The notes under the pieces are model-generated. The model was not told the origin of the DNA. It ran no database searches and was given only the letters and a program-made list of their open reading frames with translations. The translations under genes and the position numbers were made by a program. This document shows positions 28,001 through 40,755 of a stretch of DNA of 64,000 nucleotides, piece after piece. Position 1 is the first letter of the stretch; every line of letters starts with the position of its first letter. Source of the stretch: Mugil cephalus (taxonomy: Eukaryota; Chordata; Actinopteri; Mugiliformes; Mugilidae); NCBI RefSeq assembly GCF_022458985.1, contig NC_061774.1, positions 7,926,616 to 7,990,615 on the forward strand. Reading direction: 5' to 3'.

Positions 28001-31000
28001 AAAGGAACATCTCAGTCCTCCATGTCACTGACCCTACTTGCAAATAAAAACCTACTAATGGGCCAAAAACTATTTCACCATAATTGTTGTATGAGTGAAG
28101 TGGTGGTTATTTATCGTTTTATGTACTTCAAGGAGAGTGATCTTCCTACACCACAAAGTATCTTTGCCTCACTGACAAGGGCGTGGCAGATGCCTCAGCC
28201 TGCCATATGTGAGCTTTCAGAGGGGAATACGTTTTACTGTACATGCAGACGGAGCATGTTAAGCTGTAATGGGGCTGGCACTGATTAATAAATAAGCATG
28301 TCATAATCCCTCGTATAAGTGTTGTCCATTTCCCTAATTTATCGGTGTAGTCAAATCAGTAGAAGCTTTAATGTTACTTACAATGTGCCTCGCAGCAAAG
28401 ACTCCATCGACAATAGCGCAGCAGAAGGCGGCCACCACTCCGAAGCTGATGAAGACAATGGACGCCACTAACTGAGGAGGGAAACAGAGGAGCATCAGCT
28501 TCATCTCTCCTCATCACGCTACGGGTTTCTGTGAAAGGTTACAAACTAAATTTAAGCCAACATTATATTTTTTACAGTGTGAACGTGTGGAAAAGAATGA
28601 CGGACAGCGGTTTGAGGGCCGCGGTGGTGACGGAGAACTGTGGTCGTTAGCTACATCCAGGCTGGCGTGGGGCTCAGCTCGTTATAGGGACTGCAACCCT
28701 TAACCCTCCTGTGTTCAGTTACACATCACCCGGGTGGAGTGACCTCACAGGAGGGAGGCAGGGAAAGCGATACCACACACTCAGTGGCTAGGGGTAACAT
28801 AGATTTCTACAATCAGCTCTAAATGTACAAAATGACTGAATGAATCAAGCAGAATAGTTTTAATTTTAGTTAATTTTATAGAGTCTGACAAGAGCCTTTT
28901 AGCCTCAGATGAATGCCCATGTCTTTCAAACCCCATGGTCCTAGTTTGCAGCCTAGGCCGTGGCGAAGTAGGTAGACCGGGTCCGGTACATGGACCACAA
29001 CCGAGGTGTCCCTGAGCATGAACCCTGAGTTGCTCCTATTGTTTGGCACTGGTATATGATATGTGAATGTGCTTGTGTGAATGAATGGCCAGATTTTACC
29101 ATCTACCATTTACTCCTTGGTATAAGTGGGGAGTTCAAAGACCAAGCTGAGACAAGGCTCATCTAAAAGTTCTTTTGGTGGAGTTTGAACTGTTGCATTT
29201 CAAGGTTGTTGGTGTTACAAATACAGACCCACATGTCATGGTTTGTTACGCAATCATCTGGTGATGGTGGATCTTTTCAGTAGATCAGTAAAACTATCTT
29301 GTCAGAGCCGTTACTTGCTGCATGTGAACTGCGCAAATACGTAGGGGGCAGCTCTGGGGGCCACCAGGGGGCACCAGAGCTGCAACTTCAGCCTCATCTC
29401 AGGAGAATTAAATTGACCTGTAGCTATATCATGTGTTTATTATATCCCTTGTATGCATTGAGTGATGTGCGGCCACCGACAGGTACGATAGGAATGACTG
29501 ATAACTAGTTGTCATTCCAGTTAGTCATTAATAGCAAACAACATCATGACATCACAAAGAAATGATCCTAGGGGAGCAAAATAACACACAAAAAAGGTCA
29601 AAGGATAAAGGTGAGGCACTTATTCATGATGTGTGGTGGATCAGGGGGGTGTAAGGCAGAGTTTTCTAGATCGCTGTCAGATATCAGCATGGAGGGAATG
29701 TGTGGTTGTTCAGATGTCTGTTGTAAGGCAGTAAAGACGTACACAAAAGTAGTATAAATGTCACCTATCAGTTAAGCAGTGTGTCAACATTTGACAGGTC
29801 CAGACATTAAATCTGGGTTCTACGCAATTCAAACATCTTCCAAATCATGGTTATATGCAGAGCAGGATGTTGATGCCGTAAAGTAAGTACTAAGTAATGC
29901 CTGCCAATGCCTGTAAAGTAAGTCTTGAGTTTAGTGTGTGTTTATAGCTCCCTAATTATAACTGCTTTATAAATAACATTATTTCTTTAGTGACTAATAA
30001 ACAGTATTAAGTTTTATGCTGATTATTTTGCACTATTGTGGCAGTGAATTATCGGTCTTTGTTTTATTGGTTTGACTTCAGAGAGATTCTTCTTCAGTAT
30101 CTCTCTGAAGTTATGTCATTCCATCACCCCAGTCCCCAAAAAGCCAAGGACCACTGGACTCCATGACTACCACCCTGTGGCTCTGACATCAGTGGTAATG
30201 AAGTCTTTTGAGCGCCTTGTGCTCTCACACCTGAAGGACTTAAAAGACCCACTCCTGGACCTGCTGCAGTTTGCCTGCAAATCAAACAGATCTGTGGGTG
30301 ACATGTCATCATTCCCCTCCACCTCATCCTCCAGCACCTGAACTTACGACAGGATCCTGTTTGTGGTCTTCAGTTCAGCTTTCGGCACAATCGTTCCATC
30401 ACTACTACAGGACAAACTCTCCCAGCTGAACGTGCCTGACTCCACCTGCAGGTGGATCACAGACTTCCTGTCTGACAGGAACCAGCTGTGAGGCTGGGAA
30501 ACCACATCTCAGACGCCTGTACCATCAGTACAGGTTCCCCCTCAAGGCTCTGCTCTTCTCCCTGTGCACCTACAGCTGCACCTCCGGTCACGAGTCTGTC
30601 AAGCTCCTGAAGTTTGAGGATGACGCCACCCTCATCTGATGGGGATGAGACCGCCTACAGGACGGAGATAGACCAGCTGGTGCCTTGGTGTAGCTGTAAC
30701 TACCTGGAGTTGAACACTTTTCAAACAGTGGAGATGATCATGGACTACATGATTTAACTTGTTTACCCATCATCCTGTGTGGCTCTACACCCAACACTGT
30801 GGACTCCTTCCACTTCCTGGGCACCATCATCTCCCAGGACCTCGAATGGGAGCTGAACATGAGCGCTCTCATCAAGAAAGTACAGCAGAGGACGTACTTC
30901 CTGCGGCAGCTAAAGAAATTAAACCTGCTAAAGACAATGATGGAGCACTTCTACACATCATTGAGTCCATCCTCACCAACTCCATCACCACCTGCTGCGC

Positions 31001-34000
31001 TACAGCCTCTGCTAAGGACTAGAGCAGACTGCAGCGTGTCATTCAGTCTGCAGAGAAGGTGACCGGCTCCAGTCTGAAGTCTCTCCAGGACTTTGAAGGG
31101 TGCAGCTAATGAAGAGTGGCTGATCCCTCTCACCCTGGACACAGACTATTTAACAGACTCCCCTCTGGCAGGCGGCTGAGATCCATCAAGTCACATGTTG
31201 AACAGTTTTTAATCCATCTGCAGTGCGTCTGCTGAGCAAGAACAATGCCAGGGCTCCCCATGAACGCACTAATCTCAACTGTAAATGTTATATTGTTGTA
31301 TGTACTGTATACTATATATATTTTTTCTTTTATGTCTTCCATGCCAGAAAACCCCAAGGCAAATTCCTTGTATGTACAAACACAGTTGGCAATAAAATCT
31401 ATTTGGATTCTAATTCTTAAAAGTGACAGCTTGGTCATGTAGGTACATGCTTTAAAAGGACACTGTACATTACAATGTTTACTATAAAAAAACGATGATT
31501 AATTTCTGTATTAGTGCAACATCACAGTGATTCTAAAACAGGAATATGTGTTTATGAACCATTTTGACCTTAGGCCATCCACACCTCACTGGTCCTGCCA
31601 TAATCAGCATTAACCATGAGAGGTAGAAGCAGCTGGCACAATTCACTGTGACTGTGATGTTAAATATATAAGCATTATTTTTAGGGTTGGTTTGTTTTCA
31701 TTGTTGCACTTTAAAATAGATGGTGGTTTGTGGTATTTTTATTCCAGGCCTTCACACTGAGTATCTAGGATTGTTCCTTGTATTATAAGTTTAACTTGTT
31801 TACTAGTTTAACTTGTTTACAAGCTTAACTTGTTTACCAGTTTAACTTGTTTACTAGTTTGACTTGCCTGAGTAGCTCAGTTTAAGATGATTCATTTTAA
31901 CATGAGAGATCATCCTGACCTGGCCTGTTTTGCTCGTGAAATAGATAGTGACATCGTCTCCAATCATCTAATGCGTTCAGAATCTCTCCATCGTAGTTTG
32001 AAAAACAAGGGGCACACAAACAACAACTTACGTCATATATTCCGTCATATACAGCATCTACACATTTAACTACCGACACCGTGACTTGAATAACGTTGTT
32101 TTTTCACATCTCATATCCCACTGATGATCCTATTCACTCTTCTTTTGTCATTTTCCTTTCAGTTCACTGTAGATGTTTGGATGCATCCAAACAATATTTT
32201 CTAAAGCTGAAATAATTACATGATTATTATTCATCTGACTGAAATATGAGAAATGTGAGTTCAAAGTCCAAAACATTAATAATTTAATTGAGAAAATAAT
32301 GTATGTGAACTGATCATAAAAATAATAGTAATATTTGACCATATTGTGGATATTTCCATTAATTTCTAAGTAGAAATGAGAGAAGAAAAGATAAGGACAC
32401 TGTAACATTACAATGTTTCTTTGTTTCTATGGACCACTCCACTATAACGGGGCAAACTGTAAATAATATCAGCCTAGTTTCCACGGTAGTAACATTTTAT
32501 GGGGACAAAAAAGCGTACACGCTGTGACATGCCATTGCTCAGTCAGCTATATCACTCCTACTTACTGAAACGCTGGGCATTCAACCTCTGTTGCGATGTG
32601 GCAAAAGGTGACACGGCACAAACTCATTCTTCATTTCTGTTCTGACAGATCGTGCACAGCACCTCCCACCTGCTATACTCATCTGCAGTTTCCTTCCCCA
32701 CATTCCAGCACAGACATCTGTCCTCCTCCACTTACACCCTATTTCTATTTCTGGCGACATCACCCCTTAAGTCCTGGATACTTGCTCCGATAAACAACAT
32801 GAACCTCCTTGGGCCAAGTGGGACTCACAGTCTGGGTTGGGTCTGCTGCTGTCATTGTCACGTTAACAACTTAATGACGCTGTAGTTGTAGTGTGGCGGA
32901 CTGGTTCCTGTGTTAATAATAACAGTGTTCTGAGACTACAGAATTTGAGGAGACGCCTAACACTGAAAGTGATCTCAGTGCACCATGGTAATATAAATCC
33001 TCTTACCATTTGCCTCTTGTTCTCAATCAAATGAGCGCCGATTATTCCCAGGAAAGAGCCGAAGCCCAGCTGAAAACAGAGAAAATCGCAGTTAGGACGT
33101 TTATCTAATTTGATTGAACATTTGTGCATCAATTAGGAGGAAAACTCCAAGCATTTATTAATGCTTGTTAGAATTAGTCAAAGCTTCTGACAATCTGTTG
33201 CACTTGGGTTCACTCTCAGCGAATTAAATTGTGAGTCTCATGTGACTGCTGTACAGAGACACGGCGACCCTTTATGTCAGCCAGAATGCTAAAAGCTGAG
33301 TACAGTGAGGAAAACACATTTATGGGCCAAGATACCTCACTCAGCGTCTAATGACAGCGATGTTGAATAATGAATGCGGGGAAAATACACCCCTCTGGGA
33401 CCTCCAGAGGCCAGGAGCAGGAAGAGCTCACTGGAAACACTCTTACTTCACGTCTTATGAGCACTGACAGTGAACAGGCCTGCTGCTACAGACAGGTGCG
33501 AATGTACACTCACAATGACGCCTGAGTAGTAGCCACCCACTGTGATGTTCTGCGTCCTGGTAGTCGCCGCCAGGCCAAAGACGAGGATGAGCACGGAAAC
33601 AATTAGGAGCAGCACCGTCACGATTATGGATTTCCTCTTCCTTCTCTTAAAGGAACCTACAATCACAGCACATGAGTGGACATTACCATTTGCATCATGC
33701 AGTAACGTGGTTTAGATTTCAGTCAGTGCTGTTCAGAGGAAGCTGGGAAAACGTTTTGTTTATGGGATGCTGTAAACGTGCCGTATTCTACAGGGAGCAG
33801 CTTTAAAACGGTAGCTCAGCATCAACACCCTAAGAGCCACGATTAAACTTCTGTCAGCTAAACCCTTACACATGAATCACTGGAAAAACAACAGTTTTCA
33901 TTTATTGGGAAACATTTCCCTGAAGGTCTGTTTAAGTCTTAACTTTAATAGTTTCCAATTGGAACTTCTGCCTTTTAACCTCAAAGTCCACAAAAGAATT

Positions 34001-36322
34001 GTCATTACATTTACATTTAAGGGCTGTTTTTCTTTACTTTATAGATATTGATATATTGATATAGAGAAGAGACTATCAAACACAACATACCAATAATAAA
34101 AACATTCCTTAGAGTAGTATCATAAAAAATATGACAACCATTATTCACTTTATTCCAGGACCAGGCCGTATCTAAAATGCCACCTGTTGCCGTTTTTTAA
34201 AAGGATTCACACGCGTGGCACATTCAGTAAAGAGGCTGTCTGATACTGCTGTAATTAAATGTCACATTGTTGTGTTTCATTTCTGTTGTTTCCATTACCA
34301 TAAGGCTATTTACTCTGTAATTTATAGGTGTGATTAGTAAAAGCTTTTTTTTCCCCAGTCACGCCTGATGGAGCTGTCGCCAACTGAATCTACTGAGGTC
34401 GATATTTTTGGTAAATGATTACAAAGACAAACATAAACTAAAAATCGAATGTTTTTTCAGCGGCTGAACGTTGTCCTTCAGCAGTCAGATAACCTCAGGG
34501 TATGCTCCCGTTTTAAAGCAGAACCTCTTCTCAAAGGACACATCCTCAAAGCAGTGGTGGGGGAAGATAATTTCTTATGATTATGGTGAAGTCGAAGTTC
34601 AGGAGGGAGGGGGGTGGTCCGTAAGAGTAAAATGCAGTCTTAACTACAGCCTCTCAGTGATTTGTTCCAGCTGGCTCTGGCTGTGCAACAGAAATTATGT
34701 CATCGACTCTATCTTAACTCTTCCTGTTTATTCAGACAGTAGCTCACAGCTTATTTAGACGGACAGATCAGCAGAGTCACCTCCAGGCTCTGTTTTACAG
34801 TTTGTATGAACATGTGGAGACTGCTGACAGATCTCACTGCTGCTGAATACTGATGCTCCCACCTGCACATCAATAACGTCCTGCTTTTGTGACTAAAACA
34901 TACGTCCTCAGTATTTAGGAGCCTGCAAAGTAAGGGAGCCTCTGACATGAATGATCCACTAATACAATTCACAAGTTTACAGAGTTTACAGTTATAGTGT
35001 ATATGCCAACCTCATCGTGATGCGACATTTCCAATGTACTCAGAGTAGCGCTGACTGTTTTCTTTGTTGTCTGGTAACTGAAACAACACATGGGGCTGTT
35101 TTGCATCAGTGAAACCATTAATGATGTCCTCGGCTTTCACACCACATTACCTCCCCACAGTTTACCATGTTATCCAGTGCCAAATTGGATCAAATATGGC
35201 ACGTAATGCCAATACTTTGTAAGCTACAACATTGGGAACTGGACTTGTTTGAGTCTGTAATGACCTGGATGACACAGGCGTAATGGCCACTTGATGATGG
35301 ATGATGGGGAAATGGATCTGTATTTCTACATTATGTATAAGTGAAGTTACTATTATTTAATTTTAAGAAACACACTGGTTTAAGAGTGATTACACTGCTT
35401 GCAATGCTGTTGATTCTCATCATGCCTTACAGGGAATATAAAAAAAAAGGTCTGGAACACTGCCTTGTTTGTTTGGAATATAAATTTTTTATATTCGTAT
35501 ATTTTATTCGGGATAGGCTCCAGCAACCCCCGCGATCCTAGTGAGGATAAGCAGTAGTAAAAGATGAGATGATATTTCATTCTTTAGTCGACCCATATGT
35601 GCGCTGTCTGTGATGCTGAATGTCTCTGCTGCTGCTGCCAATGAGAATTTCCCCATTGCGGGATGAATAAAGCCATATCTTATCTTATTTTACTCTTTGT
35701 GCTACTACACCACAATTGTGTAATCTGATTTTCCAGAGACAGCTAAGTACGGCAATCAGTCATCTGTGGTGGAGAATAACTGCATTGGGTTGCACCAAAC
35801 GAATGGACCATTCATTGTTGTAATGTTCGTGGTAGCCGCCAATCATCCTGCCAAAACATACGAGTGCGGCGGCAGCAGCAACAGCCATGAGAGCCACACA
35901 TCCAGGCTGCTGAGGTTACTCAACGCCGCCGCACCTGCAGTGACGCGCTGCGGCCTGGATCAGAAAAAAAAAAAAAAAAAAATCCCGTCTGGTGATGCAA
36001 CGAGTGTTTTTGTGTGGTATTGTAAGGCAAAATCGACCATTTGTGCTCTAAACCTACAAAAAAATAAAATAACAAGGTTGAAATGGGAACACATGTCAAG
36101 GATAATAACCTTGTCGTGCACAGGCAATTAAAGAAGCAGCTTGAAATCCACGCAGTGTAACGTCCGGTGAAGAACACAAAGAGTGTGTTATTTATTTTGA
36201 AAAAAAAAAAAAAAAAAAAAAAAACTGCTGCAGACACGCCGTTGACCTTGCACACACCTACCCATGCTTGTCTCAGAGAGAGTCAGCCCGCTGGATTGGA
36301 GGCTCTGAGGAGGAGGAGGCAT
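25056..36322 (-). CDS. tmem255a: Transmembrane protein 255A (FAM70A)
   Basis: Nine exons (minus): 36262-36322, 33514-33656, 33007-33069, 28382-28471, 26967-27032, 26710-26798, 25972-26134, 25738-25884, 25056-25199. They join in phase to 321 residues. Four membrane segments are visible: about 31-50 ([21 protein letters not shown]), 61-83 (GGYY...[14 protein letters not shown]), 90-115 ([20 protein letters not shown]) and one in exon 7 ([20 protein letters not shown]). A Cys-rich loop with [10 protein letters not shown] lies between the third and fourth. The C-terminus is Pro/Tyr-rich, ends PPPYSP, and offers PPxY-type sites for WW domains. The function is not established; the protein is a predicted four-pass membrane protein. 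The first ATG gives MPPPPQSLQ, which resembles the human N-terminus; the next ATG (36263-36265) matches the internal MG(A/S)F. Introns hold many repeats. Confidence 0.95.
27355..27667. mobile_element. Miniature (internally deleted) Tc1-like element
   Basis: Starts TACAACAATCAGGCATAACA then TTATGACCACTGACAGG, and ends GTGGTCATAATGTTATGCC then TGATCAGTGTA. The ends are inverted repeats flanked by TA. The inside keeps short scraps of the same family as 23630 and 63749 (GGCATTCATGTGGATG, ACACCACAGAACACCCTCAG) but no transposase. It lies in tmem255a intron 4. Confidence 0.85.
28925..29115 (+). repeat. tRNA-derived SINE-like fragment
   Basis: The block CCTAGGCCGTGGCGAAGTAG to ACCATCTACCATTTAC includes GTGTCCCTGAGCATGAACCC then TGAGTTGCTCC. 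This resembles the body of common teleost tRNA-derived SINEs (TGTCCCTGAGCAAGACACTT form) and a CCATTTACCATT-like tail. It is diverged. It lies in tmem255a intron 3. Confidence 0.55.
29359..29376 (+). promoter_or_regulatory. CTCF-like binding motif
   Basis: GGCCACCAGGGGGCACCA is an almost perfect match to the CTCF core consensus. It sits in the loop of a perfect 10-bp inverted repeat (GCAGCTCTGG at 29348-29357, CCAGAGCTGC at 29374-29383) in tmem255a intron 3. Occupancy is not known from sequence. Confidence 0.55.
30060..31428 (+). mobile_element. 5'-truncated CR1/L2-type LINE relic
   Basis: Reverse-transcriptase remnants read on plus: [20 protein letters not shown] then [15 protein letters not shown] (about 30132-30240) and, further on, [20 protein letters not shown] with [19 protein letters not shown] (about 30806-30925). 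Stops and shifts separate the pieces. The 3' end has AAGGCAAATTCCTTGTATGT then GGCAATAAAATCTATTTGG, a typical CR1/Rex1/L2 tail. The 5' part including the endonuclease is missing. It lies in tmem255a intron 3, opposite to the host gene. Confidence 0.8.
31788..31870. repeat. 17-bp tandem repeat (about 5 copies)
   Basis: The unit AGTTTAACTTGTTTACT repeats with few changes in tmem255a intron 3. This is a short minisatellite. Confidence 0.85.
35505..35575 (+). repeat. LINE 3'-end fragment (GGGATAGGCTCCAGC type)
   Basis: GGGATAGGCTCCAGCAACCC then CCGCGATCCTAGTGAGGATA and AGCAG. This is the widespread fish 3' repeat tail usually linked to RTE-like LINEs or their SINEs. It lies in tmem255a intron 1. 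Confidence 0.6.
35618..35695 (+). repeat. LINE 3'-tail fragment (AATTTCCCC type)
   Basis: GAATTTCCCCATTGCGGGAT then GAATAAAGCCATATCTTATC resembles the 3' tail of CR1/Rex1-type LINEs, also seen near 19830. Confidence 0.5.
36197..36223. repeat. Poly(A) tract beside tmem255a exon 1
   Basis: About 25 A in a row, about 40 bp inside tmem255a intron 1 on the plus strand (a T-run in the transcript). Confidence 0.9.
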
Positions 36323-36720
36323 GCTGTTTGGAGGATGTTTAACGGGGTCCGGTGCCTCTCTCTCGCAAAGATTAAATAAACGAAACAGTCACGACTTTAT
36401 GTGATATCAATCCCAACGCTAATGACGCGGTGGTGAGCTGAAGCAGACGGTGCGTTCACTTGCTGCTGTGACATTCCCCGACAGCGACTCTCCGTCCCGC
36501 TGAGACCCGGTCCATCTCGTTTACATCCCCGCCGCGGCTGACACGTTTCTCGGTCTCCGTCGGTGTCAGACAGCAGGTCGCTGTCGCTGGAGCTGGAGCT
36601 GCTGCTGCTACTGGGTGGATGTGCGCATGTCACACACACACACACACACACACGTACTCCAACCAAGGAGCTACTCTCTGTCGTTACTTGCCCTTTACTT
36701 TCCGTCACTCTCATATCTCA
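36323..36720 (-). promoter_or_regulatory. tmem255a 5' UTR / promoter side, with (CA)n
   Basis: GC-richer sequence upstream of the tmem255a start, with a CA microsatellite at 36631-36653. The cap site cannot be placed from sequence. Confidence 0.4.
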
Positions 36721-38316
36721 GCTTTAGATCGCATTAATTAAATATGAATCATTTGTTTTAAGTATTAACTATTCTTCCACTTTTTGTTATCCCTCATTTG
36801 ATAAAAATACCTTTAACAGTTCATTTTAAAAGGTGAAAGTTTCGATCTACAAGCTTCTGGGGTAGCCTAACTGAACACGTAAAGACATAATAATAAGTCA
36901 AGTCCGCACACTTTTAGATATATATTTATCCAATACGTGGATATCACATATCATGGGTACTAAAGGTAGGGGTACATGGACGGAGTCACATCTTTCTCTA
37001 TATCGTAAAGGAATAAAAACTAATCAGGTTTTTATATTTTATATTTAGTGGGGATAGGTGCCACTTTATTCAACACAGGTCCTCCAGTGTCATGGACCGT
37101 CAGATCAGACCAGACTCAGGCCGAGCATCGAGCGCCATCTTCTGACACAGACACAGCGTTGCGTTCAGAGTCACTGGACATTGGAGGAATTAAGGATTGA
37201 AAAAAAAAGAAAAGGAAAAACATAAGGTGATGTGGGGATGTTGTTGCATTCCTGGATATTTCGAAAAGGTTCAACTCCTGAAGACATAACTTTTGTTCGA
37301 AATAAGAAGTAAAATAATAAGTAAGAAGAAGAGCACACCAGCTGTTTTGTCTGGACGCACCTTTAACCTTCTGCTCACAGACTCCATTCATCCCTCAGCA
37401 CAATCCATTTCCTCTTTTCTCCCAAGGCGACCGGACTACAAACCTCCACTGTGGGGTCGCTTCCGGTGCAGGCTGCACTCTCAGGACACCTCCACTGTCA
37501 AGACAGGAAATGCTCGGGGAAAATTCAGAATAAAATATCCGCACCTCCTCTGAAGTCCATTTCCCAAAATAAAAGCGATTTTCTCGTAGATGCGCTAATT
37601 ACTCAGCAAGTAACATAAAAACTATATTTTTTTTTTACGTAGATTTTTGCCATTTGATCTATGTAAAACGTGTGCCCTAATTGGGTAATTATTCTGTGTA
37701 ATATTATTTCTGCAGTATTGATTATTAGGAAAAAATGCAATCCATATAGCCTTGCGATATAAATTATGAAAGTCAAAGAATTGTTTCATACAGCTTACAC
37801 TGGCATTTTAGAGTTTAATTCATTGGAGGAAAAAAAATGGAAAAATGTGGTGATATATAGTCGACTATACAGGTCTCCAGTGTGTTTACATTATAAACCT
37901 GCTTGGGGTCAGTTAAAACCATGTGCTTTCCTAAAATAACTCTTATTTATAAGCCAACATCTCATAATACCTATTGCTGCGAAGTGCTCTATCATGTAAT
38001 ACGTAATGTACTTTCACTGTTATTATTATGTTTTTAAAAAAAATATTTTTTACAGTTATCTGTGCTATTGAGTACTTTACTTTTGAGATGTCCATGATAG
38101 ACTACAGTTCAAGATCACCCTGGAAGCTAGTTTGTTGATCTTAATTGAGTGGAGTGACCTTACGTGGCATGTCTGCAGTTACGAACCATCTTGGATTCAT
38201 TCATGTCAGGTTTGAGCCTAGTTGCACAATGTACAGACTCTGTTTAATTTCTATTTGGGTGTTTTACTGAAATAAATAACTTAGACTTAGACTTAACTTA
38301 GACTTAGTAAACTTTA
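36721..38316. other. Intergenic, tmem255a to Harbinger element
   Basis: AT-rich, with short chance frames only. A small ACTTAGACTTAG repeat sits at 38278-38310, just left of the transposon. Confidence 0.45.
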
Positions 38317-40752
38317 AGGCCTGGTTTCGCAGACAAGGCTTGTAACAAACCAGGACTAGGCCTAAGTCAGTCTAGTAAAGCTGGGTCATTTAAGTGGCTT
38401 ACATGAACATGGCTTATGTTTGTCTCAGTTAGTCCCAGACTGTGTAGTCTTGGAGTAAGCTTAAATGAGAACACCTCATTAGCCTTAGGAGCACAGCTTG
38501 TTAGCCTAATGGTGCTTATAAAAGAATAATGGAATTGAGGATAGCTTAGCTGGAGGGAATTTTTTACACCAAACATCATCTATGTAATGTAATGGATAAT
38601 AATACGTTGTGAAAATCAAATGTTCCTCACTACACAAGAGTGTGAGTACTGTAGTCACCACAACCTACATTTCAGAACAGCCTTGGTTGAGTTTCTCATT
38701 TAATTTTTCAGCACACTATTTATATATGTTGTATACAACAAACACTATTAAAGCAAAACAAGCAATAATCAACACATTCCTTGGTTAAATGTGTCTTTTT
38801 TCTAGCTGAAGTGCTGCAGTGTGAAAGCAGCTCTGAGCGCAATTCCTCGTTGGCTATTTTCTGCCACCAGCATGGGCACATCTGGATCATTCTGGTCTTC
38901 CAATGGAGGGTCAGGGCCATTATGCTGCTTCAGGTAGATGTGCAGCACAGCTGTAGCAATGATCACCTTGCAGCATCTTGTTGGTTCAAAACGAAGCGTA
39001 TTGCGTAAACACTGCAATCGATTTTTCCACACTCCAAACATACGCTCGACCATCCGTGTGAACATGAGCTCTGTTGTATCTTTCCTGTGTAGTATATTAT
39101 CTTCTTGTATCCCTATATATACTCAGCTTAAGATATTTCCCTATATAAATTTTAGAAATCCTTCTTTTTTAGTAGGCTTGGAGTACTACTGTGTGGTCGC
39201 CTTAGGCAGAGGGGCCATGAGAGAATTTCCTGTCTAGATTGAAAGGTGGACATTTTAAGAAAGATGACTGTCTGATAGGTTTTCGCTCTCACACTCCATG
39301 AATTTGTTGTATTGTTAAGGGTTGTGCTGTTACTGGCACTGTAAGCAGGACATATCTTTCTGTTATAACAATGAATATGTTTTTTGTGTTTGAATGTGTG
39401 TTTTTTGGTGGTCGAGACTCTAGGAGCCTCGAAGGGGGGAAATATGTAATATATTATCTTCTTGTTTTTCTCTTCTGTCCCTTTCCTGTGTTTGGGGTTT
39501 GTGAAGTGTGTATAAAGTTTAAAGGTCAAAAGGTCATTTACCAGATGCCAGCTCGTAAAAAACTAACCAGACATAAGACATAAGTTTTGCTTGTGTATGG
39601 GGGTTCTTGGGGATGGCCATCCTATATAAGGTGACTGTGGGAGCTGAACGAGAGAGGGGATTCGACGATTGGCCAGAAGCTCTCTCAGATTCAGCAAGAG
39701 TTTGACATTGTTCTTTCTTGTAAATAAACCTTTTTAAATGCAAGATAAGACTTGTCAGCGGTGATCACTTCTTTCTTCAGCACATCAATATGGATGTGGC
39801 CAAGTCGTGAATAAAAAGGAACTCTGAGCATATCCACTGTCACCAAGTAGTAGTCCACTATGTTGCCCTCTTTCAAACTGAGCACACAGTGAAGAGTTGT
39901 GGAAAATCTTTGAATCATGCGTTGCTCCTTTCCAACAGGCAACAATGTTTGAAAACTCTAAATTGGGAGTGCATACAGCCTGAACATTTTTGGAAAACCA
40001 GTTCTTATGATTCCTGTACTCCTCAGCATCAGAAGTTGATGGACACTTGATTTGAACATGACATCCATTTATACAGCCAATCCTTCCTGGGAAGTTCCCA
40101 CATTCGTAGAATCACACTTTATAGCTGGCCTGCTCAGCAGCATCAGGGAACTTAATGTACAGACTTCTCAGTTCACAAATGGCACTGCAGACATTGTGAA
40201 CTATTCTACACATTGCTGCTTCACTGACACCACACAAATCACCAGTTTCATGATGAAAGGTTCCAGATGCCAAGAATCTCAAAGTGATCAGAACTAGGGG
40301 AGAACTGGGCACAGGGCTTCCTCTTCGAGACATGGAGGAAAGTATAAGCTCAAGCAAAGCAATTATCTCCAGTACATCTTCCTTATACGAAAGTTATTCC
40401 ATCAAACTGATTCAATGGATTACAACTATCCACAAGTCTTTGTCTGGCTGGCCTCTGTAGCAAATATTGGTCTTCATTTAGATGTTCCAAATACTCCATG
40501 CTCCCAAAACCATCTGTGTTCCCGTCCACAAACAGTACTAAGCCGAAGTTAAACCTGCCTCTTTGCAGGATTAATGTAAACTTCAATTTAGTCGTGGAGT
40601 AGCTCTAATCCACCCTCTTGCAATTGGCTTTGTTCAATCCAGAACAGACGAAATCTGTTAAGATAAGTCTGTGCAAGTGATTTAAAGTTAAGTCAGCTCA
40701 AACAGCATTTTAGTCTGGGACTAGGCTTAAGCTTTGTCTGCGAAACCAGTCT
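38317..40752 (-). mobile_element. PIF/Harbinger DNA transposon, degenerate, with a nested insert
   Basis: The ends are inverted repeats: left AGGCCTGGTTTCGCAGACAA, right complement AGACTGGTTTCGCAGACAAA. They are flanked by TTA at 38314-38316 and 40753-40755, the 3-bp duplication typical of Harbinger. HARBI1-type nuclease remnants read on minus: a start region near 40570-40400 (MEYLEHLNEDQYLLQRPARQ), GRIGCINGCHVQIKCPSTSD near 40090-40030, a glycine/aspartate piece near 39850, RMVERMFGVWKNRLQCLRN near 39055-38995 and a tail to about 38770. Stops and shifts break the frame, and a 685-bp insert splits it. A separate Myb-like gene was not seen. Confidence 0.88.
39085..39769 (+). mobile_element. 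Solo-LTR-like insert inside the Harbinger transposon
   Basis: A 685-bp block interrupts the transposase remnant. It is flanked by TCTTTC on both sides (39079-39084 and 39770-39775), consistent with a 4-6 bp target duplication. It has a TATA box (TATATAAG, 39623-39630) and, about 90 bp on, a poly(A) signal (AATAAA, 39723-39728), the promoter/polyadenylation layout of a retroviral or LTR-retrotransposon LTR. No internal genes are present and the ends are not inverted repeats. I call it a solo LTR of unknown family, younger than the Harbinger copy it entered. Confidence 0.6.
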
Positions 40753-40755
40753 TTA

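Noticed and set aside
31897-32079. Overlapping 60-codon frames on both strands
   Set aside because: No splice context, no recognisable motif, intronic position in tmem255a.
36397-36714. 105-codon minus frame with a Val/Cys run and Ser run
   Set aside because: Produced by the CA and GCT repeats in the tmem255a leader region; the true start matches MPPPPQ at 36322.
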